DNA of 64,000 nucleotides from Homarus americanus (GCF_018991925.1 NW_024742580.1:336501-400500), one strand, 5' to 3'. Shown: positions 1-11,798, counted from the first letter of the stretch. Notes: generated by a model from the sequence alone, not told the origin. A program made the numbers and translations.

Positions 1-16
1 CATCATGACCCATTAA

Positions 17-200
17 GTGGTGGTGATTATGGTGGTGGTATTGGTGATTGCGGTGGTGGTGGTGGTGATGGTGGTGATTGTGGTGATTACGATGATGAAG
101 TAGCGGTGATTGTTGTGATGACGATAATGATGTTGGTGGTGATGGTGGTGGTGATAGTGAAAGCGATGATGGTGGTTGTGTTTATGGTGGTTGTGATGGC
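17..200. repeat. GGTGGTGAT-type imperfect trinucleotide repeat
   Basis: The stretch is built of TGG and TGA triplets with scattered changes (gtggtgat, ggtggtgg). The histidine-rich open frame on the opposite strand is simply the translation of this repeat and is not a gene. Confidence 0.85.
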
Positions 201-452
201 AACAATATTTCCTCAACTATAGAAAAGGCCAAAAAATTACCTTAACCTCAAAATACCAGAGATAATATAATCCATCTATAAACTCACTATTCAATTATAT
301 TCAAATTAATAGCAACAAAATATAACTAACATTCCATTTACATATTTTTTTAACTCAATGGAGAGTCAACTTGGACACAATTTCTCTTTAAATATCGACA
401 ATGTTAAAACAGATTGGAAAATAACATGTGGTTTATGTAATCTGGGTTTATG
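201..452. other. Unique AT-rich spacer
   Basis: AT-rich sequence with no repeat structure, open frame or recognisable signal seen on either strand. Confidence 0.6.
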
Positions 453-755
453 AGGGGTGTGTTGCAGGGGTGTAGTGTGGCGTGTTGCAGGGGTGTAGTG
501 GGGTGTGTTGCAGGGGTGTAGTGGCGTGTGTTGCAGGGGTGTAGTGGCGTGTGTTGCAGGGGTGTAGTGGGCGTGTGTTGCAAGGGTGTAGTGGGTGTGT
601 GAAGTGGGGTGTGTTGCAGGGGTGTAGTGGCGTGTGTTGCAGGGGTGTAGTGGGGTGTGTTGCAGGGGTGTAGTGGGGTGTGTTGCAGGGGTGTAGTGGG
701 GTGTGTTGCAGGGGTGTAGTGGCGTGTGTTGCAAGGGTGTAGTGGCGTGTGTTGA
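453..755. repeat. 23-bp minisatellite (about 13 copies)
   Basis: Copies contain ttgcaggggtgtagtgg followed by gg/cg and tgtg. Spacing between successive tgcag motifs is 23 bp (for example 661, 684, 707). Copies differ by single changes (gggg/ggcg, caggg/caagg), and one copy near 590-610 is shortened. A 23-bp unit shifts frame every copy, so the HYTPATHPTT-type peptides read from it on the minus strand are repeat artefacts. Confidence 0.92.
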
Positions 756-1028
756 CGTCTTCGTGAATGTAAACAAGCAAGCATCACTGTGTGGTATTAG
801 AAACTTTAATGTGGGGAGTTTCAATTGTGTTTCAGCCGTAGTTCCCGATTGCTGTTATTCTCACCACCATTATGATACCTGTACGGATAATTACTGGTTA
901 TTCTTACCGTTGTGTAGATGTTACTATTAATATTAGAATATCATCATTAACATTATCATTATTATCATTAATATTTATAGTAGTAGTAGAAATATAAATT
1001 CAGTTTATATAGCTGAAACAGAACTCGT
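756..1028. other. Spacer with short ATT-rich patch
   Basis: Mostly unique sequence. Positions 923-985 are an imperfect TTA/ATC-rich patch. No gene is seen. Confidence 0.55.
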
Positions 1029-1070
1029 ATGTGTGTGTGTGTGTGTGTGTGTGTGGTGGTAGTGGTGGTG
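1029..1070. repeat. (GT)n then GGT-type microsatellite
   Basis: A (GT)13 run at 1030-1055 passes into gtggtggtagtggtggtg. Confidence 0.9.
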
Positions 1071-1519
1071 GGAAGCCAAACTCCAACAGTAAAGAGTGTT
1101 CCACCAGACCAAGAGTGTCAGACGAGCCAAGACGATCAATCATAAACTTAAGAGGAGGTCTGACGCGGTGTTCGTGTTTGAGTCAACCAAAGCGGCGTAT
1201 CTCTCGTGGGCAGTGAATGTTTTGTGGAGTAGAGAAATATATTACAGTACATAAAGTGGGACTCGAAGAAGTATACGTGGCAGATTAACTTATTCCCAGT
1301 GTGTATATCGTTATTATTTATCATGTTATTAAAGAATCTAAGGTGTCACATTACTCACAGTTTCATTATATAGTTTTTCAATAGGTTTAATTAGAATGCA
1401 AATTGTAAACAGTAGGTTCCAGGGCTTTAGATTTATAGGAGGTTGGAGGCATTAAAGACTCGAATCTCAGAGTGAGTCGTAGGTCTCTGGTCTCTGTCTT
1501 CATCAAGTTGTTTATCAAT
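1071..1519. other. Unique spacer
   Basis: No convincing coding frame or repeat. The plus frame 1031-1216 begins inside the GT run and has no other support. Confidence 0.5.
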
Positions 1520-1702
1520 TGGGGTAACAAATACAGCAACAAACAAGAATAAGTAACACGAGGGTAACACAAAAGTACACTAGTTACAATGAGGTTACAA
1601 TGATACATTACATACCAGAAAGTGTACATTAACTGAGGTGACAAATACAGTAAGGAACAAAACCCATTACAGTAACACGAGGATACAGAATAATACACTT
1701 GA
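1520..1702. repeat. Diverged tandem duplication, period about 114 bp
   Basis: The segment starting acaaatacag at 1527 recurs at 1641. The shared blocks (acaaatacag, aacaa, agtaacacgagg, acac) are in the same order, with substitutions and small indels between. The minus-strand frame 1387-1710 runs through both copies and is not taken as a gene. Confidence 0.65.
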
Positions 1703-1715
1703 GGCATCACAAGAG

Positions 1716-1950
1716 ACGATGTTTAATGACCCAATGAGTGGCGTGCGACCATGTAAGTTTCGTATGTGTTAAGAGAATAATTCACATGTTCCTCTGAGAC
1801 TTTATTTATGGATCTTAAAGACGATGTTTAGGGTCTCGTGTGCTGCTTGTGTTTATGACCCAATGAGTGGCGTGCGACCATGTAAGTTTCGTATGTGTTA
1901 AGAGAATAATTCACATGTTCCTCTGAGACTTTATTTATGGATCTTAAACG
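1716..1950. repeat. Near-identical direct duplication (about 96-bp core)
   Basis: The block from atgacccaatgagtgg to atggatcttaaa occurs at about 1726-1819 and again at about 1855-1948, essentially without mismatch. The motif gacgatgttta precedes the first copy (1716) and lies again at 1820. A 21-bp insert-like segment (about 1831-1851) separates the copies. The near identity suggests a recent duplication. Confidence 0.9.
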
Positions 1951-2824
1951 ATAATATCTGCTGTTATTATTACATATTGGTGAAGATATATGAGAGAGTT
2001 ACTCCATTACATCACTATAAACCAGGACGAATAAATGACCATTAATGATTCTAAGTTCCAGTAATTTTGGTGATTTCATTTCTTATTCTCGTTCATTGTC
2101 CCTCAAATATGCAATGGAATTTCACTTACGGGCTTATTTATGTTTATATGTCGGTCCTTGAGTTTATATTAATACATATCAATTACTAGTATATGGTTGT
2201 TCATAATGTATGTATTTTTAAACGCTCACATAAGATCTTACTAGTATATCATTCTCTCGTTAGTTCTTATAAGTAAAACACGCAGGTAACTTATAAATAA
2301 AACAGTCCAATTTAAACACCCTCAAGTAAGTCTTTATAAGTAAAACAAGAATCTTTAGGACAAAAATTGCTTGAAAGTCACAGAGTCAATTTTTCCTGGA
2401 TCTCAAAGGGATTTACTGAACCCTGTCCATTCTGACGGTGTGTGACGGAGAACCTACTGTGCCGCTTCTCTTTTATTTTCTTCCCTTTACTGAATCTATA
2501 ACCTGTATCATTTACCTTATTGTATTATCAAACGAGTACCAATGATAGTGTCTTGGTATCTATTGTAATATTTACCTTTAATACGACTGAATTAAGATCT
2601 TATCCACCACGAAAGGAAAATAAATCATATTATTTTTGTTGAAGTATATTGTAGTGACTTAACGAGGCATTACAGTATGTTGATATAAGAGGAATGAGGT
2701 ATGATATATAAGTGGTATATTATGATAGTATAATATATATTAATATTTCGTATATTTTAATGTTTCAAATGGAAGTATTGATTTGTTGTGATTATTGGTA
2801 GTAATAGTTGTATATAAAGAATCG
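1951..2824. other. Unique AT-rich spacer
   Basis: AT-rich DNA with no coding signal or repeat array that I can see. Confidence 0.6.
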
Positions 2825-2854
2825 TATTATTATTGTTATTATTATTATTGTTGC

Positions 2855-2900
<46 letters not shown>

Positions 2901-2901
2901 G

Positions 2902-2958
<57 letters not shown>

Positions 2959-2959
2959 G

Positions 2960-3000
<41 letters not shown>

Positions 3001-3001
3001 G

Positions 3002-3072
<71 letters not shown>

Positions 3073-3091
3073 GTTGTTGTTGTTATTATCA

Positions 3092-3128
<37 letters not shown>

Positions 3129-3138
3129 TTTATTATTC

Positions 3139-3188
<50 letters not shown>

Positions 3189-3208
3189 GTTGTTGTTGTT
3201 ATTATCAT
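2825..3208. repeat. (ATT)n tract, 384 bp, with TTG variant blocks
   Basis: A long ATT/TTA trinucleotide array is interrupted by ttg-ttg blocks near 2958, 3000, 3072 and 3188, and by attatcat near 3086. The block ttattgttgttgttgttattatca occurs twice (about 3070 and 3186), which points to internal duplication. The poly-Ile, poly-Leu, poly-Tyr and poly-Asn frames are artefacts. Confidence 0.97.
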
Positions 3209-3481
3209 CCAAATTATCATACATTTTCCAGTGAATTGGTTTTACTGTGTCATAACTATAATTCCAATCACATAATTCTATCTAAGTTAAGACACAGAAT
3301 TACCTCACTTATAAATGAAACCAACTAATGACTAATTAACTTAAGTATTAACAATGTAAAATTTATCCTGACATATTCTCATTCTGTTACAGTCTATTGC
3401 CTCGAACAGACGACAAGAACACACATGTTTTGAGGTAGTGTGTTTGTTATGCTTGATTAAATTACTGTTCATGGTGTTTCT
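3209..3481. other. Unique spacer
   Basis: No features seen. Confidence 0.5.
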
Positions 3482-3512
3482 TGTGTGTGTGTGTGTGTGT
3501 GTTTTTTTTTTT
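3482..3512. repeat. (GT)10 followed by T11
   Basis: A simple GT run followed directly by a homopolymer T run. Confidence 0.9.
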
Positions 3513-4688
3513 CTTATGATAAAACCTGATAATTGCGGTAGAAGTAGTTGTGAATTCATAATGTCTCAAACAATACACGTATAAAACACGACCTGAATCC
3601 TGGCTGTGCTTTACCCCTGAATACATCACAAATTAAACCCAGTGAATTTTTTTTTCTGAATATTTTACGTTTTGAATTTATTAAATGTTTTTTTAAGGTA
3701 TACCAAATTGAATCCAGTTACTGTTTTTTTTTAACATGTTACAAATCGAAATCAGTGGTTATTTGTTTGTTTTTTAATACGTCACAGACTGGAATGAGGT
3801 GTGGTTTCCCTTCTTGTATCACTAAATGAGTTCTCTATGTGCGCTAGTTAGTGGTGGAATAACCCTTAGGTGTACTGTAGGTGTTTAGTATACTGCCAAG
3901 GTGGTGAAATGCTGAATGTAGCAACCACTTGAGCCCAACTTATCTGTATGAGAAAAAACAACAACACTACCGCTATGATGTAGGAGGTGTTGGAGCGGCC
4001 GACATTTTTAATTTAAGTTTATCTCACAGTGGATGAGTTTCTTCAGTGTACGTGCCACCCTGGACAAAAAAGTATGGTACGTTGTGCTGGTGTTTGTCAA
4101 TACTGTGAGCCGGCGAGTGGCTGGTGGAGCCGAGGCTGCCAGCTGTGATAAATGATTTCCCTCATCGCGGAACGCAGAGAGGAGAGAAAAAATGTGAAAA
4201 TTTATAACTTCTGTTGCCTGTTGATAATATATATATGCTTAATTATATATCTGAGCTCATTATAAATCAGAACAAAATGTTTCTAAATTAAAAGAATATT
4301 TCAAGCGTTTATGTTCCTTGTGGGGTATTTCTTTTTCATTAATTATTAGTTTACTCTGGCCTGAGTTGCTCCTCCGTGGACGTCAACACAGCCTCGCCAA
4401 CACCAAGTCTCGTCTAATTAATGAAGCAAAGGGGGAAATATTCCGCCTTAAATACACTTCACAGTCTTGCGTAAGTCTGTTAATGGTACAAGACACTCTG
4501 GTTAAGTGCTTCCATTAAGTAATAAGTCACAACCAGGTGATAACTATCAGGTGACCTTAATTGACACAACGACACCAACAATCTTCAAACCTCATTAGTT
4601 TTATCTTAAGAGTCAACACCGATATGTAAGCCTTTGTAATTAGTGACTTTTTCAGAGTTAATACTTCAAGATATATAAAGTTATAGGC
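3513..4688. other. Unique spacer with short poly-T tracts
   Basis: Several T8-T10 runs (about 3646, 3690, 3726, 3770) lie in otherwise unique DNA. A short GC-richer patch lies at 4090-4180. No gene is recognised. Confidence 0.5.
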
Positions 4689-4970
4689 CTAATTAGTGAC
4701 ATTTTGAGAGCTGATACTTATAAACTTCCAAACTGTGTTGTCAGTATATAAAGACAAATCTGGCCCAGAACCCACTTGGACGACCCCGGGTGCTGCGAGT
4801 AATATCGTACCTCGACAGATGGTCAAGCTATCTCGGCCATTTATCTTTTTCCGCAGACAAGGGCGAGGAAGTTCCCAGGTCCAGCCATCACAGTACTGAC
4901 AGATGACAAACAGTAAATCACGCGACTCTAGGGCTCTGGTTCTGTCAATATATGTACAACCACACCACAT
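4689..4970 (-). other. Candidate open frame, unrecognised (93 aa)
   Basis: A minus-strand open frame in a locally GC-richer stretch outside any tandem repeat. It contains six cysteines and a central segment CQYCDGWTWELPRPC, and the residue composition is mixed rather than low-complexity. No signal peptide, family motif or clear splice junction is seen. Chance frames of this length are expected in 64 kb read in six frames, so this is at best a candidate exon. Confidence 0.12.
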
Positions 4971-5094
4971 CTGTAGCTCTCTCTGTTGTCCTTAACACTG
5001 CAGAGTTGTATGATTATTTCACCTTATCACACAAAGGTCATCTTATACACCAAGTTGTAGCGTCAGGTCACAGCTTCATTACGGCCGTGACCCA
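4971..5094. other. Unique spacer
   Basis: No features seen. Confidence 0.4.
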
Positions 5095-5330
5095 AGAGTG
5101 AAGACGAGAGTGAAGGCAAGAGTGAAGGCAAGAGTGGAGGCAAGAGTGGAAGACGGAGATGAAACCATAGGAAGCGGATGGACAATGGAGGATAGAAGAG
5201 GATGGATGGCTAGATGACAGCAGCACAAACGGAAGGCACGGAGGTGGGGGAGAGGAGAAGTCTGAAAGATAGAAGAAAGAGGAAGGAAGGAAGGAAGGAA
5301 GGAATAATAAGTAGAAGAAGAAAGAAGAAT
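5095..5330. repeat. Purine-rich region with 12-bp repeat and (GAAG)n
   Basis: Positions 5095-5156 are about five copies of a gagtgaaggcaa-like 12-mer. After purine-rich DNA there is an AAGG run at 5280-5303. The plus strand is almost free of pyrimidine runs. Confidence 0.8.
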
Positions 5331-5854
5331 TGCAATATGTTAAAATTTATGTTTGTCATGAATAAAATCCAAATCTTATAAAAAAAGGATAATCTCGCCT
5401 TCTAATGATATCGTTACAGAAGAATACAAACAATTTCATAATCAAAGTTGGACAATTAATTTAAGTTTACTGTGCTCGGAAGAGAAGAATTACCTGGTAA
5501 GTAAAAGGTGATGTATTTTGGAAAGTGGTGTTATAAAAAAATATGAAAAAAAGAAAACAATTGATCATTCATTTATTTAAACCTTGAAACTTGAGTTAAG
5601 AAATATTCTTCAGGTGGATAATAACTGAACACAGATTAACTTTATAGACAGTATGTTCGTAGTATGGACATTCTGATAACACTAACCCATTACAGGTGCC
5701 TCCTTGTTCTAGCTGTTTCCCCATCTAGGTGCTCACTCATTCTAGTCGCCCAGTCGTTGTTGTTGTTGTTGTTATAATGTCATCACTACTGTGCTTCAGC
5801 AATTAAAGTCTTTAAGTGCGTAATGAGGTTAGTAATTACACTAGTTCAACAACA
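5331..5854. other. Unique AT-rich spacer
   Basis: Contains a short (GTT)5 at 5758-5772. Nothing else is recognised. Confidence 0.5.
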
Positions 5855-6241
5855 TTAAAATATACACGGCCAGATCTTTCGTCCTCCTTGAAGTGTTATT
5901 GACAGTGTTCTTCGTCCCGTCGGGTGTATCAACAACAGTGAAATAAACCTTGACATAGCCCTCTCCCCGTCAGGGTGATCTATGAGCTCTGAAGGTCTTA
6001 GCCCATTCCAGTGTGTGAAGTAAGCTTGACCTGGATGGCCCAAACCTCGAGATTTTAGCCCTCTGTAAGCTTGGTTAAGGACTGTAAGTTTACAAAAGCC
6101 GACAGATATTTCCCTCAAAGCCGAGTTGATGGTTCGACTCCAACTACCTTCCATACGAACGTGAGGACAGAGCAAGTGCAATGGATCAGCTGGTTTTAGG
6201 TACAGCCTCGAGCAGCAGCATATAGTACCAGAGAAGTGCAA
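5855..6241 (-). other. Candidate open frame, unrecognised (128 aa)
   Basis: The longest minus-strand frame outside tandem repeats, in locally GC-richer DNA. The peptide has mixed composition (for example HPGQAYFTHWNGLRPSELID) but no domain I can name. A plus-strand B-box-like GGTTCGACTCC lies inside at about 6132 with no matching A box. Treat it as a possible exon or decayed mobile-element fragment. A chance frame is the simplest alternative. Confidence 0.15.
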
Positions 6242-6695
6242 CGTGAGGTCATTCCATACATCAGTTGGGTGCTAGAGCCATTACGGAGACCAGGCACTAA
6301 GGCACCAGCATAAGCAGCGCCATTATGCAAGATGCAGATATCCTCCGCGACTCAAGAAGATTTTCCTAGCGCCATTACCAAATAAATCTCAATCCTGGAG
6401 GCTCCTCATATTAGAAATGAGACCGTCAGACATATTTCATCTGAGGGTCTGAGACTGCAGGTGGAGGAAATACGAGAGTTTTGATCTAACGTAACAATAG
6501 TCAGAGCTCGGGAAGGCAGGAAGAATTAGGTGGTCAAGACAAAGGTGAATTTATTCATAGCTTTCAACATTCACCGGAGCCCTTTGACATGGTGAAAGAT
6601 TAACAGTGACGTTACATTTACATCACAACTCACTGCCGGATTACACTGAATGACGGTCAAGATTTAGAGTACACTAAAGTCTGCTGGGGTACTGT
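6242..6695. other. Unique spacer
   Basis: No features seen. Confidence 0.4.
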
Positions 6696-6714
6696 CACAC
6701 ACACACACACACAC
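6696..6714. repeat. (CA)n microsatellite
   Basis: About nine CA units. Confidence 0.85.
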
Positions 6715-7044
6715 TTTGCTAAAAAAAAATAAACAAGAAAGAAAATTGCATTAAAACTACAAATAAATTTTTTTTTCTGTGAGTGTTTTCAGGAGTAAAA
6801 AAATATTATTATTGCGAGAGAGAAAAAAAACCCTCAGCTCACCTGATGTTGATTTTAGATTGTGTCAACTTTACGACGGAAGAAAAAAAACCCTATATTA
6901 TTTGATGTAAATTTATCGTGGAAATATTGTGGATTATACCGTGAGAGTTGATCATTAGTGTATATGCTGTGTCGACCCTTATGAGAGAGTGACCCAGAGG
7001 TGAATGGTGGAGAAATTATGAGTTTCCTTCTGTGTATATAAGAT
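6715..7044. other. Unique A-rich spacer
   Basis: Several A8-A9 runs in unique sequence. No gene is seen. Confidence 0.4.
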
Positions 7045-7170
7045 CTTTGTATCTGTGTGTGTCTTTGTCTTGTCTTTGTTCTCTCATTGTCTCTCTATCT
7101 ACTTCGTTATCTCTCTGTACTTCAATTTTCTCTCTCTTCTCTTCTCTCTTCTCTCTCTCTCTCTTTATAA
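7045..7170. repeat. Imperfect CT/TG-rich low-complexity tract
   Basis: Runs of tctct, tgtgtgtc and cttctct with few purines. The Leu/Ser-rich open frame over it is compositional. Confidence 0.7.
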
Positions 7171-7251
7171 GTTATGCACACAAGAGAATCATAAAGAAGA
7201 AATCCATTTTTATAATCTGTTCACCCTGTAAGTCTTATCCATATAGCCCAT

Positions 7252-7281
7252 GCCAAGCCAAGCCAAGCCAACCCAACCCAA
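7252..7281. repeat. (GCCAA/CCCAA)n pentanucleotide repeat
   Basis: Six pentamers: gccaa repeated, then cccaa. Confidence 0.85.
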
Positions 7282-7476
7282 GCGAATCATAACCAGACGA
7301 GAATGTACGTGAACAAATGAGAGCGTACGTGAACAAGGACAAACTTTCATGTACCTCAGTTTGGAGACCTTGTTTATCCTCACCATTTTACTACGTCACA
7401 GACAAATTTATACCAGGTTTTATCCACCAGATGAGGCTCCTCTTAGCGATAATGACACCATAAGTTACCGTAGATA
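7282..7476. other. Unique spacer
   Basis: The 12-mer gtacgtgaacaa occurs twice, 25 bp apart (about 7304 and 7325). Nothing else is seen. Confidence 0.45.
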
Positions 7477-7478
7477 GT

Positions 7479-7534
<56 letters not shown>

Positions 7535-7562
7535 GTGGTGTGTGTGTGTGTGTGTTGTGGTA
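7477..7562. repeat. (GT)n microsatellite with interruptions
   Basis: GT tract interrupted by gttgtggt near 7532 and 7555. Confidence 0.95.
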
Positions 7563-7790
7563 TGGGGAGGGGATGAAGCCCAGACCAGCCGTTGCCAACA
7601 CAGTAGAGGAACGGGGCCCACCTGATGCTGTTATGTAATGGGAACTAGACTTCACTTAACATGTTATTGGTCAGGTTCGTGTGTAAGGGATGGATGTACT
7701 ACGGTATCCATTGGAAGTTACTTGTGCTGGGAACTTGTGAGATTTGAATAAGAGAAAATGAATGGGGGATACTTGCCTATAACAACATCA
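7563..7790. other. Unique spacer
   Basis: No features seen. Confidence 0.4.
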
Positions 7791-7800
7791 ACTACTACTT

Positions 7801-7846
<46 letters not shown>
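7791..7846. repeat. (CTA)n microsatellite
   Basis: About 18 CTA/ACT units with one imperfection near 7799. Confidence 0.95.
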
Positions 7847-8496
7847 GAACCAATGATGCAAAACACACAAACTTTACCAATATTAGAGACAACCTTATAA
7901 TTTCTCATCCTTCCAGCTATAGATATCAACATTTTTAATACCTGAAGGAGTTTTCGTATCCATTAAATAAATAAATCCGTGTTTGGATGCATCGGTACGC
8001 AACCAGTCCAGAGTGAATAAATGTGAACAAATCTAATTGGAGTTTGAAGCAAATTGTCGACGAGGAGGTAACAAAAATAAATAGTGTTTTATTTTTCGGA
8101 AATTTTGTGTCATGCAGCAACAATATATTTAGTCAAGAGTGATATATATATTTTTTTTCATTTAATTTATCAAGAACGTGTGTGGATTCAACTGTTAGAT
8201 ATATTTTACTACAATTCAAAAGGTCACTGACTCAACACATATATTTCATTTTAACACAGATTCCCCACCGAGGTATACTGTATGTCTCACCACAACTCGC
8301 CAAACAGTACATAAAAATAGGAACACGAGGGAAGTATATTTTTTAACTAGTAATAACCAGAGGCGAAATCTCGAAATTAAGGTTTACGGTAAAAAAAAAA
8401 AGTTGATTGCAAGATATTTTCGCGTAATTGTAATTAGTTATTGTGAAGAAAAAACAATTTAAAAACGAACAATTATCATCTCTGGATTTAACGCAT
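7847..8496. other. Unique AT-rich spacer
   Basis: No recognisable gene or array. Confidence 0.5.
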
Positions 8497-8559
8497 TGTG
8501 TGTGTGTGTGTGTGTGTGTGTGTATTTTTGTTAATTATTCTTCCTTTCTTTCTTTCTCA
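8497..8559. repeat. (GT)n plus short CTTT tract
   Basis: (TG)13 at 8497-8523, and ttcctttctttctttctc ending near 8559. Confidence 0.85.
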
Positions 8560-8622
8560 TTCTAGTAATACAAACTATTGTAATTGATAAAGTTATGCTA
8601 ATATTTTTTTTTTTTTCGCCAG

Positions 8623-8716
8623 GTGGACCAATTATAGACTGGTAATGGTAATGACGTGGACCAATCAACGGAGAGTAAGGGTAACGAAGTGGACCAATCA
8701 ACGGCCAGTAGAGGTA
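8623..8716. repeat. 33-bp minisatellite (about 3 copies)
   Basis: The motif gtggaccaat starts at 8623, 8656 and 8689, exactly 33 bp apart, followed by caacgg and gtaa-containing segments. The first copy is the most diverged. Confidence 0.85.
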
Positions 8717-9305
8717 AGGACATACACTTTTAAAATATTGAATAATTTGTTGAATAAGTTATGATGACCTGAAAAAAAAAGTAAAATGAACAATGATTAC
8801 CCAAGGGAAAAAACTCGGTAAAAAGTATTATTATAACATCAGGGGGAAAAAATTCTCGAAAGGCATTAACTCAAAAGATAATTTTTTTTTACAAAGCGTT
8901 TAATGAATCCCTGAATAAAAAAGTCTTTCATATCGTGAGATTTAGTGTTGTTTATCGTAGAGGTTTAAATGTGTAAAATAAAACTAATATTATTCTAGCA
9001 ATAATCGTATGCCTGGGCTGACATCCCCCCCCCCCTCTTCCTCCCGTAAGATGACTGGGCGGCAGGAATCAACATGGCGTACACAAACGATAACAAACTT
9101 TCCATCAACCCGTACATATCAGGGCCGCATTTGGACCTCTGGGAGCCCATGGTAAATACGGCTCTGGCTTCTATAATTTAAAATCGTCATTATATCCAGG
9201 TCACTTTAGAGAGCGTTAACCGTGTTCGCAAAATTTATGAAATATCAGGAAAGTGCTTCACGAGATTGCGAAAAACCTTCAGCCAAGTTTTTATGCTGTC
9301 ACAAG
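8717..9305. other. Unique spacer with homopolymer runs
   Basis: A9, T9 and C10 runs (C10 at about 9026) in otherwise unique DNA. No gene is seen. Confidence 0.5.
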
Positions 9306-9325
9306 CTGTCTGTCTGTCTGTCTGT
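9306..9325. repeat. (CTGT)5 microsatellite
   Basis: Five CTGT units. Confidence 0.9.
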
Positions 9326-9473
9326 ACTGAGCCCAAGACTGTCAGCTCCCAGTCAGCTTTGGTGGTAGGTGACACAGTATTAGTGAAATTATTTAGAAGC
9401 TGTTGGTGCTTAATGTTGTCAGCAGGTGTTTCAGGCACGACAGAACATAACAATATTTGCAGGTGAGGCAAGA

Positions 9474-9582
9474 TCTGGCGGGAAGTGTGAGAAGTTTGGG
9501 CGGGAATTATACGAAAATTTGGGGGGAAATATGCTAGGTTTTGGCGGGAAATATACGAGGTTTTGGCGGGAAATATAAGAAG
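9474..9582. repeat. 22-bp minisatellite carrying E2F-type motifs
   Basis: About five diverged copies of a unit containing ttttggcgggaaatatac. Two adjacent copies hold the exact 12-mer TTTGGCGGGAAA at 9540-9551 and 9562-9573. The other copies carry one- or two-base variants (tttgggcgggaa, tttggggggaaa, tctggcgggaag). TTTGGCGGGAAA matches the established E2F/DP binding consensus. The minus-strand frame PAKTSYISRQNLAYFPP is a shadow of the repeat. Confidence 0.85.
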
Positions 9583-10068
9583 CATCTGGAGTGATATGTG
9601 ACCTTCTGTTGATCTCCACGAGCTTTATACCCCATCTGAAGTGCTGCTACTCTATGGCGACAACTGTATCTGGTCTGTTATATATATTTCGGAATAGGTT
9701 ACCAGTATCTGTATTGGAATCTTAAATATAATTAGACACGGTGTCCCTTGAGAAGTCGAGTCATCTGAGGCGTCGCCCACCTCCAGGGGGGTTCCTACAG
9801 CCTAGTTTATATGATGGTCGTCCAGACACGGGTCGTCGTCCTATTGCTTGACCTAACCCGGGAGACTTAACTTCCACCCTACTGGATACTGATGAGGCTA
9901 TTTCTTGTGAGGATGCCGGCCAGACCCGGATCGATTCCCATAAGAATCACACTTGAGTGGAGATTGGTCACACGAGCAGAACCTTCCCTTGATTTGTTTG
10001 GGTCTCCACACCTTGATAGGTTTCTGAATAACTGTTTTCTATGGGCCACTGAGTACTGTTGTTTTCTT
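9583..10068. other. Unique spacer
   Basis: Locally less AT-rich. The element ggatcgattcc at about 9928 is one base off a Pol III B box, but no A box is placed correctly, so no tRNA or SINE is called. Confidence 0.45.
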
Positions 10069-10390
<322 letters not shown>

Positions 10391-10424
10391 CTCTATCTCT
10401 CTCTCTTTCTCTCTCTCTCTCTCT
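10391..10424. repeat. (CT)n microsatellite
   Basis: Imperfect CT run. Confidence 0.9.
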
Positions 10425-10610
10425 ACCAAAGGTTATCGCTGAATCAGGTAATTTCTCTCATTCTAGGTACGTGTCCTACATTACTCAGGTTATATTAGAC
10501 AATAAATCACAGGCATCTTTGGCACTGTCGTAAAATGTGACCCTTCGAATGCAGTCTCAAGCTCCGTTGCCAAGGGATAAGGAACTGGTATTAATATATC
10601 TTGCATCTCA

Positions 10611-10772
10611 CTCCTTAAACTCCAACCCTCCTTCACCCTTTCTCCCTCACACCCTAACTCCTTCACATCCCAACCCCCCCTCACACCCCCTCACACCCCT
10701 CACACCCCAACTTCCCACATCCCAATCCCTCAGTCACCCCCTCCCCTGCCCCCCCCCTCGTCTACACTCTCC
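10611..10772. repeat. C-rich CCCTCACACC-type low-complexity tract
   Basis: Irregular repeats of ccctcacacc and cccaac with C-runs. The proline-rich frame is compositional. Confidence 0.85.
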
Positions 10773-11377
10773 TTACCTGATAATAACGTAGACTTTTTAC
10801 CTGCTCAAGTGGGACTATACCTGACTGATTCTCTCACTCACAAACAGAAAATGTTGTTGATTTGTATTGACTTTCGGAAGGAATTTCAAGAAAGAAGATT
10901 AGTTCACTTCTATTCCTAGTTTTAATGGAAAAGTTTTCACATAGAGTTTGCGAAAAGTTCACCAATTTTTCTTTATCTTCAGAATGGTGTCAAGGGCGTC
11001 ACCTAGTGGGTATTTTATGATCACACACTGATGAAATAACACATTATAGACACCCTATGTGGCCTCTCCTCTCGACACATAATACACAATTGTTCTACTT
11101 AAGACAATTCACCCTAAACACATAAGTTTCACACGTGTTCTGCTAACATTTTTCTGCCATATGAGTCACACATAATTGCCACTTAAGTATTCAGACCACC
11201 ATAATTACTTAATTGGCTTAATAGATGCATCACTTAATTTTAGCTGCTGTAGTGGAGTCGGTGGGTCGAGGGTCCTGATGTTATCTGTGATGCGGGCGAC
11301 TGTCACTCTACTCCCTCATGGGGGTCCTGCGTGCGTTTAGCTTCGTATGTTAGCTTTCCCTCGTAAGCGAAGATGTA
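10773..11377. other. Unique spacer
   Basis: No coding or repeat signal beyond isolated words. Confidence 0.5.
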
Positions 11378-11419
11378 AGAGAGAGAGAGAGAGTGTGTAT
11401 GTGTGTGTGTGTGTGTGTG
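11378..11419. repeat. (GA)n-(GT)n compound microsatellite
   Basis: GA run followed by a GT run. Confidence 0.9.
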
Positions 11420-11492
11420 ACCATTAGCCTCACACACACACTACAAATAACTTTTTAGCACGACAATTTTCTCATTAATGTAGCCTCCCCTT

Positions 11493-11493
<1 letters not shown>

Positions 11494-11546
<53 letters not shown>
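11494..11546. repeat. (CA)n microsatellite
   Basis: About 26 CA units. It lies in inverted orientation to the GT run about 75 bp upstream. Confidence 0.95.
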
Positions 11547-11549
<3 letters not shown>

Positions 11550-11686
11550 TTTACCACAAAACTGAGCCAAATATTGAACATGTGTTGGATGGAAAGTACA
11601 GATCTTATCCTCGTAAAAGTTTTCATACCGCCAGGGAGCAACATATTCCCCACCAGCAGCATGTTGCTTGATATTAGTTGGTGTTA

Positions 11687-11759
11687 TGTGTGAGAGAGAG
11701 TGAGAAAGAGAGAGAAAGGGTGAGAGAGAGCTTGAGAGAGACAAAGATAATGAGATAGA

Positions 11760-11798
<39 letters not shown>

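Noticed and set aside
366..824. Minus-strand frames with HYTPATHPTTPLQ repeats
   Set aside because: The 23-bp unit cycles through all three phases, so the same peptide appears in three frames. No coding signal.
6132..6142. Exact Pol III B-box match ggttcgactcc
   Set aside because: No A box at suitable distance and no cloverleaf can be drawn. Likely chance.
9928..9938. B-box-like ggatcgattcc
   Set aside because: One mismatch and no A box. Not enough for a tRNA or SINE call.
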